Positions 7,243 to 11,935 of a stretch of 17,929 bases of DNA are shown one piece after another. A program made the translations under genes and the position numbers. The notes beneath the pieces were generated by a model, which saw nothing but the letters and a program-made list of their open reading frames with translations, searched no databases and was not told where the DNA came from. Position 1 is the stretch's first letter. The number at the start of each line of letters is the position of its first letter. The stretch is from Lachnospiraceae bacterium UBA1760. GTDB lineage: Bacteria; Bacillota; Clostridia; Lachnospirales; Lachnospiraceae. The stretch covers positions 122,621 through 140,549 of the forward strand of contig DCHE01000027.1 of NCBI GenBank assembly GCA_002314775.1, read 5' to 3'.

Positions 7243-8912
7243 GACTCTCCCTCCTCTCTTAGTTCTCTCTTCTTTCTAATCCTCATAGAAATGATTTTTA
7301 TTATTAATATAACAAGAATTATGCCAATTATTCCGGCACCTGCAAGGCTTCCGATGTCTGTAGGTGTCCATTTGTCAAAGTAGAACTCCTGCAGCTCAGG
7401 CTTATCCTCAACCAGAATAGTTTTTGCAACATCCTCGAAGCCGTCCATAATTACCAGGTATTCGCCCGGCTCAAGTCCCTCTATTGTCTCCTCGATTCCA
7501 GTCGTGTTAAAGGTCTTAACAATTGTTCCATTTGACGATCTAAGGGCAATATTTATGTCGGACATCTGTCCCTTAAAGAGCATGTCCCTGACTCCGATAG
7601 TCACGCGAAGTGTTCTGTTTAATACCTTGTATTCCTTAGCAACCTCGCCCTCGATGTGTCCTTCATCATCAACTGAAATATCGTAGATTGTTTTATCAAT
7701 GTGATAACCGTCTATTGTACCAGTCTGTGAGATATGGTACACAGTGTTTTTCTTAAAGCCATTTGCGGTAAATCGGCCCTTGTCGTCGGTCTGGTAATTG
7801 GCCACAACATTTCCACTTGCGTCTGTCAGCTCAAAGGTTGCACCCTGAATTATCCTTGTGTCGTAGAGCTCGTCATAAACCGTAAATGTAACTGCGGTCT
7901 TCTCCTGCACCAGGTTATTAACCGGAGCTGAGCCTGTCTTTCCCTTTGCCTTAAGCTCAACAGAAATACTCTCCGTAAATTTTGCGTAGTACTCTGGAAC
8001 ATCCTTCTCTCTCAGATAGTATTTTCCAAGGAAGATTTCCTTCGACTCGCCGTAACCCTTATCATCAAGCACGATTGTATCAACAACCTCTCCTGCTCTG
8101 TATCTTGTTGTTCCATCCTTCGTAACTACATCACCATCAGCTACAACCTCGAAGGTTACACCTGTTAATTCCAGGCCTGTTGCCTTGTCCTTAAGCTGAA
8201 CCTTTACCACGTTTTTTGATGGTGAAACCGGTACTGATACAATGTATGGGTCGTCCCAGCCATGTACCGAATCCGGTGTGAATTCAGTATTGCTGGCTGT
8301 ATCGTAGCCATCAATCTCTGTAATTCCATGCAGAGTAAATGTACTGAGTGAAACCTTTTCAGGAAGGTAGAAGGTTCCCGACTCAGTTGTTTTAAATTTT
8401 TTATAATCAATCTTTTGTGGATAGTAAACTGAGAGTGTCTCAAGTCCTCCGTTCTTTCCATAAAGCTCGAACTCGATTCCGCTTAGCTTGATGGTTCTTC
8501 CGGTATCTGCGTCCACAAGCTGAACCTGAACTGCTGCCTTGTCAGTTCCGTCGCCCTCGCCGGCTCCCGGGTCCGGATCATCAAACTCATTACTGTTTGA
8601 GCCAGCACCACCGCCACCACCATAGTTTGTGTGAGGATCATCATAATCATGATCATATTTCTCCCACTCATCACCTGGGTCCTCGTCTATGTCGCCGTAC
8701 TTATTGTTGCCAGCGCCCGCATAGGGATCCTCATAATCCTCGTGCTTTTCGCCCTCTATCATATCCTGATTCTGATTATCCTTGGTTCTTACCACGAAAA
8801 GAACCAAAAGAAGCATTACAAGGAGAATAAGTAAAAGCAGACCCACCATACTGTCAGCGAGTGGTTCCCAATAATTCACTTCATCTATTTTTCTTTTAGG
8901 TCTATTTTTCAT
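7239..8912 (-). CDS. MotB/ZorB-like N-terminal helix fused to SpaA/Cna-B-like extracellular repeats, second C-terminal TM
   Basis: The 557-aa product begins with a short basic segment and then NYWEPLADSMVGLLLLILL. The aromatic-Pro-Asp motif running into the helix is typical of MotB, ZorB and related stator subunits, with D20 in the place of the ion-binding Asp. One helix spans about 22-42. An acidic Gly/Asp/Tyr-rich low-complexity stretch (about 47-125) follows. After it come about four prealbumin-like beta-sandwich units (near 126-230, 233-335, 338-430, 433-510) with phrases such as DADTGRTIKLSGIEFELYG and SGNVVANYQTDDKGRF. A second helix (about 521-541) and a basic tail end the protein; no LPxTG motif is seen. 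No OmpA/peptidoglycan-binding domain is present, which is unusual. It lies 91 bases after the MotA-like gene, the normal partner order, and overlaps the BY-kinase gene. The stator assignment rests on the first 42 residues plus context. Confidence 0.8.
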   Translation of the reverse strand: MKNRPKRKIDEVNYWEPLADSMVGLLLLILLVMLLLVLFVVRTKDNQNQDMIEGEKHEDYEDPYAGAGNNKYGDIDEDPGDEWEKYDHDYDDPHTNYGGGGGAGSNSNEFDDPDPGAGEGDGTDKAAVQVQLVDADTGRTIKLSGIEFELYGKNGGLETLSVYYPQKIDYKKFKTTESGTFYLPEKVSLSTFTLHGITEIDGYDTASNTEFTPDSVHGWDDPYIVSVPVSPSKNVVKVQLKDKATGLELTGVTFEVVADGDVVTKDGTTRYRAGEVVDTIVLDDKGYGESKEIFLGKYYLREKDVPEYYAKFTESISVELKAKGKTGSAPVNNLVQEKTAVTFTVYDELYDTRIIQGATFELTDASGNVVANYQTDDKGRFTANGFKKNTVYHISQTGTIDGYHIDKTIYDISVDDEGHIEGEVAKEYKVLNRTLRVTIGVRDMLFKGQMSDINIALRSSNGTIVKTFNTTGIEETIEGLEPGEYLVIMDGFEDVAKTILVEDKPELQEFYFDKWTPTDIGSLAGAGIIGIILVILIIKIISMRIRKKRELREEGES

Positions 8913-8924
8913 ACGCTTCTCCCG

Positions 8925-8940
8925 GGCCGATTAAACGGCC
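8925..8940 (-). promoter_or_regulatory. Hairpin directly before the ribosome binding site of the MotB-like gene
   Basis: GGCCG and CGGCC arms of 5 bp enclose a 6-base AT-rich loop. On the mRNA the hairpin ends at the GGGAGAAG ribosome binding site of the gene starting at 8912. There is no U-run, so it is not a terminator. It could tune translation or mark an mRNA processing site that sets the ratio of the two stator-like subunits. Confidence 0.4.
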
Positions 8941-8956
8941 TGTCAAAAAGTAAAAT

Positions 8957-8989
8957 TCTTGTCTTTTTCTTGTCTTTATCTTGTCTTTA
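8957..8989. repeat. Three tandem 11-bp repeats between the stator-like genes
   Basis: The plus strand holds three contiguous units of TCTTGTCTTT plus one T or A. They differ only at the last base. The 11-base period is close to one helical turn. The core TTGTCTTT resembles the TTGTCCTT found in the 11-bp repeats at 11649-11693. The function is unknown. Confidence 0.7.
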
Positions 8990-9003
8990 CACCAAGATTA
9001 CAA

Positions 9004-10548
9004 CTACTCTAAATCGTCCTCAAAGGACTCAATACTCATAGGCTTGTAGAAATAGAAGCCCTGTGCCTCGTTGCAGCCTGCTCTCTTAAGGTATGTAATC
9101 TGTTCAGTATTCTCGATACCCTCAACTGTTATGGCAACGTTAAGCTTTCTAGCCTGCTCAAAGATTGACTCGATAGTCACATACTCGTGCTCTGGCATAA
9201 ATCTAAGGTCAAGCTTAAGCTCATCAACCTCTAAATTCTCAAGCATATTTACCGAGATATAATCTCCGTCAAAGCCGTCCACGATTACCTTAAAGCCAAG
9301 TCTTCTAAGTCGTCCAGCCACCTCTGAGGAGCTCTTTATATTATGAACAAATGCATTTTTTGCAATCTCAATCTCAAGATTTCTTGGTGGAATTCTGTAT
9401 TTGTCAAGCATCTTTGTGAAGAAGGCTTCAACATCCATGGCAAGAAGGTCAGTCTTTGATACATTTACGGATACTGGAACCGGTCTTATACCGGAGTCTA
9501 TCCATCTTCTTAGGGTTGCAAATACCTGCTCCCAGATGTACATATCAAGCTTAGTGATGAAACCATTTTTCTCAAGCATTGGAATGAAGGTTGATGGTGT
9601 AAGCATTCCAAGTCCTGGATGAATCCATCTAACCAAAGCCTCTGCCGAGTTAATCTTCTTGGTCTGAAGTGCAACCTTAGGCTGAAGGTAGAAGGTGAAC
9701 TCGCCATTCTTCAAGCCGTCGATAACCTGTGGCATCATTACCTGCTCATTTGACCTTACTCCGTACTCGCTTCCACTTACAGAAAGTGAGAAGCCGTTAT
9801 TCTGTGGGAGCTTGTCAAGTCTTGTAATTATCTGCTTAAGCTCCTTATCAAGCCTTTTTCTTGCACTCTTTTCTGTAGATGGAATTACAGTCTGGTGGAA
9901 CTTTTCGATGAAAACTCCCTCTGCTCTCAGCATGTAATTCCAGATAAGTCTATTTAAAATGTTAAATAAAATCGATAATATAACACCTGCGATAGAGGTA
10001 TAGAACGCAGTCTCGATACCAGAGAGAAGTACGTTGATACTCTCTATGGCAGCATCCACCGAGCTAAAGCCGATAGAACTGATACCAGTTACAAGGCCGA
10101 CAAAGGTTCCAAGGATTCCAAGACCGGTTAAAATACCTGGAATCTGAAGAATAAGTCCCTGCCAGGTTCTGAGTGAAAGAAAATCCTCATTTATATATTC
10201 CTCAATGTCGGATTCTACCTCCTCGCTCTCCTTCTCCTCCTCAATTTTCCCTCTGTAGGTCTTGAAAATCTTATCAAGCTCCCTGTTCTGAAAGAGTGAC
10301 TCCAGCTTGAACACTGCAATCCAGGTCTCTGAGGTCTGAATATCAAGAGCCTGTTCTACGTTCATAGTTCCTATAGTGAAGCCATTTGCAAGCTTAATTG
10401 CCGGCATGAGTCCCAGGAAAAATCCGAAAGCGATTACAATGCACATAATCGCAAGTATTAAGATTGAAAAGTTGTCCGGGGACAGACTAAGCAGTAGTCC
10501 GCCTGCGCCAATAAGTATGGCTGCGACAGCTATTATAAGTTTTTTCAT
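9004..10548 (-). CDS. MotA/TolQ/ExbB (ZorA-like) proton-channel subunit fused to a degenerate EAL domain
   Basis: The 514-aa product has membrane helices at about 4-21 and 28-50, a charged cytosolic loop, then two channel helices at about 134-158 and 178-202. The first channel helix carries GLGILGTFVGLVTGI (142-156) and the second follows GIETAFYTSIAG (177-188), both strong signatures of the MotA/TolQ/ExbB family. A basic, helical linker (about 207-275) leads to a complete-length EAL domain (about 277-512). The EAL keeps E303, N362, E394, D424, K445, E476 and Q496. The second Asp of the DDFG motif is Gly (G425), the following loop reads FDGDY, and the loop-6-stabilising Glu is Lys (K397). It is therefore probably a c-di-GMP receptor rather than an active phosphodiesterase. 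It starts 9 bases after the VanZ stop, with AGGAGGAAG in the gap. I know of no named family with this fusion. Confidence 0.9.
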   Translation of the reverse strand: MKKLIIAVAAILIGAGGLLLSLSPDNFSILILAIMCIVIAFGFFLGLMPAIKLANGFTIGTMNVEQALDIQTSETWIAVFKLESLFQNRELDKIFKTYRGKIEEEKESEEVESDIEEYINEDFLSLRTWQGLILQIPGILTGLGILGTFVGLVTGISSIGFSSVDAAIESINVLLSGIETAFYTSIAGVILSILFNILNRLIWNYMLRAEGVFIEKFHQTVIPSTEKSARKRLDKELKQIITRLDKLPQNNGFSLSVSGSEYGVRSNEQVMMPQVIDGLKNGEFTFYLQPKVALQTKKINSAEALVRWIHPGLGMLTPSTFIPMLEKNGFITKLDMYIWEQVFATLRRWIDSGIRPVPVSVNVSKTDLLAMDVEAFFTKMLDKYRIPPRNLEIEIAKNAFVHNIKSSSEVAGRLRRLGFKVIVDGFDGDYISVNMLENLEVDELKLDLRFMPEHEYVTIESIFEQARKLNVAITVEGIENTEQITYLKRAGCNEAQGFYFYKPMSIESFEDDLE

Positions 10549-10557
10549 AGCTTCCTC

Positions 10558-11271
10558 CTAAAATCTCCAGTTTTTCTGCACCTGCCACACAAATCTCACG
10601 ATTCCGTAGCCTATTACAGCACCAATAGTATTGGCAATAATATCATCTATATCTGCCTGTCCAAGGGAGAATATCATCTGCAGCCCCTCAATCACGGAGC
10701 TAACCATCAGACCTCCCAGCATTGCGAAGTACCAGCCTCTAAGCCTGTGCTTGTTCATGGCTGGAATCAGATATCCAAATGGTACAAACATTATTATATT
10801 TAGCATCATATGTGTCACAAGAGTGATGTCCTTCTTCTCTATTGCAAGCATCAGATCGTCAAATGGTGTTGTGACGATGCTTGTCGACACATGACCGATT
10901 CTGGTAAATATGGTCAGATATAAAACCACTGCAAAGTACAAGATAAAAAGTATCAGGTGCAGTCTGCTCATATGTCTTTTATCCTTTATACATATCGCCA
11001 AAAAGCCAATAATAAGAATTACTACCAATACTCCGAGCATCACATAAATGCTTGCCAGGTTATACCCAGTATACATATACATAACTGCGGTAAGTCCGCA
11101 AAAGAGCAGGTATAAAAGGACCACAACGATATCGATAATGGTTTTATTTCTCGATGCATAGTAGGATTTTCTACTGGTCTGGTTCACTGCCAGTACAAGT
11201 GCAAATCCTCCAACTACCAAAAGAATTACAGTTATTATTAGTGGCATGGCTGCTATCGCTACCATAGTCAT
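10558..11271 (-). CDS. VanZ-family membrane protein
   Basis: This 237-aa protein has about seven hydrophobic segments (near 8-29, 45-65, 76-94, 104-123, 158-170, 181-199, 212-226). The C-terminal half carries VanZ-like signatures: NIIMFVPFGYLIP (158-170), SSVIEGLQ (191-198) and ADIDDIIANTIGAVIGYG (206-223). VanZ-family proteins are widespread in Firmicutes and their biochemical role is poorly defined; the name comes from a teicoplanin-resistance gene and does not imply resistance here. It is the first gene after the promoter at 11322-11350 and lies 9 bases from the MotA/EAL gene, so it is probably part of the same envelope system. The start is uncertain by two codons: the ATG at 11271 is only a few bases from GAGG, while the ATG at 11265 has better spacing. 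Confidence 0.88.
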   Translation of the reverse strand: MTMVAIAAMPLIITVILLVVGGFALVLAVNQTSRKSYYASRNKTIIDIVVVLLYLLFCGLTAVMYMYTGYNLASIYVMLGVLVVILIIGFLAICIKDKRHMSRLHLILFILYFAVVLYLTIFTRIGHVSTSIVTTPFDDLMLAIEKKDITLVTHMMLNIIMFVPFGYLIPAMNKHRLRGWYFAMLGGLMVSSVIEGLQMIFSLGQADIDDIIANTIGAVIGYGIVRFVWQVQKNWRF

Positions 11272-11321
11272 ACCTCATTTCCTTGATTTTCTTACAAATA
11301 CACGCACTTTTGGTACATAAT

Positions 11322-11350
11322 ATTTTATTCCTATAACGGTCAACTGTCAA
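11322..11350 (-). promoter_or_regulatory. Sigma-A-type promoter before the VanZ gene
   Basis: On the minus strand a perfect TTGACA (11350-11345), a 17-base spacer and TAAAAT (11327-11322) form a strong housekeeping promoter about 50 bases before the VanZ start. Its -35 box overlaps one of two tandem 22-bp repeats, so it is probably regulated. It would let the stator-like and exopolysaccharide genes be expressed independently of the riboswitch leader 500 bp upstream. Confidence 0.75.
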
Positions 11351-11389
11351 TAATTGTGTGTGTTTCCGTCAATAATTGTGTGTGCTTCC
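11346..11389. repeat. Two tandem 22-bp repeats overlapping the VanZ promoter -35
   Basis: Two adjacent 22-base copies share GTCAATAATTGTGTGTG and differ at one position. Each contains the small dyad CAAT-A-ATTG. On the minus strand each copy supplies a TTGAC, and the promoter-proximal copy contributes the first five bases of the -35 box. They look like binding sites for a transcription factor. The adjacent 70-aa HTH protein is an obvious candidate but this is unproven. Confidence 0.8.
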
Positions 11390-11409
11390 ACCGCCTTTTT
11401 AGGGGCGCA

Positions 11410-11622
11410 TCAATCCTCGGACGTCTGGTTCTTTCTCCAGTTTTTATACTCGCCCGTGGTAACTCTTCCGTCCACTGGTCTCTTTGCGGCAACAGGTATT
11501 ATCCAGCCTCTTCCAAGCTTCTCAACACCATTTATCTTGCCGTCCTGGCACATCGCCCTTACCCTTCTTGGAGAAAGTCCCCAAAGCTCTGCCATCTCAT
11601 TAATTGTTTTGTATCCGTTCAT
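11410..11622 (-). CDS. Small helix-turn-helix DNA-binding protein (MerR/excisionase-like fold)
   Basis: The 70-aa product has an N-terminal helix-turn-helix, TINEMAELWGLSPRRVRAM (about 6-24), followed by a wing-like segment with GRGWIIP (38-44) and a basic end, GEYKNWRKN. Small proteins of this kind are common in Clostridia as stand-alone regulators. It has a clear GAGGAGA ribosome binding site 5 bases before ATG. It is the first gene after the c-di-GMP riboswitch-terminator, so the riboswitch should control it most directly. Its gene ends 20 bases before the tandem repeats at the VanZ promoter. It could act as an autoregulator or regulate the rest of the operon; the target is not known. No integrase or attachment sites are nearby, so an excisionase role is unlikely. 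Confidence 0.75.
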   Translation of the reverse strand: MNGYKTINEMAELWGLSPRRVRAMCQDGKINGVEKLGRGWIIPVAAKRPVDGRVTTGEYKNWRKNQTSED

Positions 11623-11648
11623 ATTGTTCTCCTCATATTTACCAGGGC

Positions 11649-11693
11649 TAAATTATCCTTATATTATCCTCATATTGTCCTTAAAATTGTCCC
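11649..11693. repeat. Tandem 11-bp repeats in the leader of the HTH gene
   Basis: Between the riboswitch terminator and the HTH start, the plus strand carries TAAATTATCCT, TATATTATCCT, CATATTGTCCT and a diverged 12-base TAAAATTGTCCC. In the mRNA these give repeated AGGAYAAU motifs one helical turn apart. They may be protein-binding sites on DNA, or Shine-Dalgarno-like decoys on RNA. No function can be assigned. Confidence 0.7.
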
Positions 11694-11702
11694 TAGTAAA
11701 AC

Positions 11703-11726
11703 AAAAAACCGCCATCTCTAGCGGTT
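11703..11726 (-). terminator. Intrinsic terminator downstream of the riboswitch
   Basis: On the minus strand AACCGC, an 8-base loop and GCGGTT are followed by a T-run (11708-11703). It begins 8 bases after the predicted riboswitch aptamer and sits before the HTH gene. This is the usual expression platform of a transcription-terminating riboswitch. I could not identify a clear alternative antiterminator pairing, so whether ligand turns the operon on or off is not decided. Confidence 0.85.
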
Positions 11727-11733
11727 AACAAAA

Positions 11734-11807
11734 GTTGCAACTGGCTACCATACTCTTTCGAGGTTAGATCCTACAGCTTTGCGTCATGCCCTTTCGAGCA
11801 TTTTGCT
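11734..11807 (-). promoter_or_regulatory. Cyclic di-GMP class I (GEMM-I) riboswitch aptamer
   Basis: The minus-strand leader shows the GEMM-I hallmarks in order. AGCAAA is followed by a 6-bp hairpin (AUGCUC/GGGCAU, 11801-11786) with a GAAA tetraloop. The invariant GACGCAAAGC lies at 11785-11776. Then comes GGATCTAA, the tetraloop-receptor side of the second stem. GGTAGCCAGTTGC (11749-11737) closes the fold, its UUGC pairing with GCAA at the start. By comparison with the Vibrio Vc2 aptamer, the G before CAAA and the C of UUGC, which contact the two guanines of c-di-GMP, both appear present. The second hairpin carries its own GAAA cap. It starts about 8 bases after the expected transcription start of the promoter at 11822-11850 and is followed by a terminator. 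This places the downstream operon under second-messenger control. Confidence 0.88.
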
Positions 11808-11821
11808 AAAAATATGTTTTT

Positions 11822-11850
11822 ATTTTATTCCCTTGACGGAAGTTTGTCAA
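11822..11850 (-). promoter_or_regulatory. Sigma-A-type promoter of the riboswitch-led operon
   Basis: On the minus strand TTGACA (11850-11845), a 17-base spacer and TAAAAT (11827-11822) form a strong promoter whose start site would fall just before the riboswitch. TTGAC/GTCAA arms (11833-11837 and 11846-11850) make an inverted repeat across the -35 and spacer, a possible operator. The box layout and the GGAATAAAATA end are shared with the promoter exactly 500 bp downstream. Confidence 0.82.
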
Positions 11851-11873
11851 TAGAAACGTTTTCATTATTATAT

Positions 11874-11906
11874 AAAAAAGGGACACAGGATAAGCTCCTG
11901 TGCCCC
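11874..11906 (-). terminator. Intrinsic terminator of the giant-protein gene
   Basis: On the minus strand GGGGCACAGGA (11906-11896), a 5-base loop and TCCTGTGTCCC (11890-11880) form an 11-bp stem with one G-T wobble and a matched GC-rich base. A run of T follows (11879-11874). It lies 30 bases after the stop at 11936 and just upstream of the riboswitch promoter, which insulates the two transcription units. Confidence 0.9.
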
Positions 11907-11935
11907 GAAAATGAATCCTTATATACTTACTCCAT

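Noticed and set aside
7239..8912. Sortase-anchored pilin or adhesin
   Set aside because: The repeats resemble pilin domains, but there is no LPxTG-type motif, no sortase gene nearby, and the N-terminus is a stator-like helix rather than a cleavable signal peptide.
7239..10548. A Zorya anti-phage defence system, because of the ZorA/ZorB-like pair
   Set aside because: The B-subunit lacks the OmpA-like domain, the A-subunit lacks the long ZorA coiled-coil tail and has an EAL instead, and no ZorC/ZorD/ZorE-like gene is nearby. The neighbours are exopolysaccharide and c-di-GMP genes.
7239..10548. Ordinary flagellar MotA/MotB
   Set aside because: No flagellar genes are present, and both proteins have non-flagellar domains (EAL, Cna-B repeats, second C-terminal helix).
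10558..11271. Glycopeptide-resistance gene
   Set aside because: VanZ-family membership alone does not indicate resistance, and no vanH/A/X-type genes are present.
11346..11389. CRISPR array
   Set aside because: The two 22-bp copies are directly adjacent with no spacer and no cas genes are present.
11391..11409. Terminator after the HTH gene
   Set aside because: Only a 4-bp CGCC/GGCG pairing with no following T-run is seen, so readthrough into the VanZ gene is more likely.
11410..11622. Excisionase of an integrated element
   Set aside because: No integrase, attachment-site duplication or other mobile gene is seen in the window.
11354..11728. Plus-strand reading frames across the HTH gene and its leader
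   Set aside because: They run antisense through a terminator, tandem repeats and a convincing HTH gene, and show no family features.
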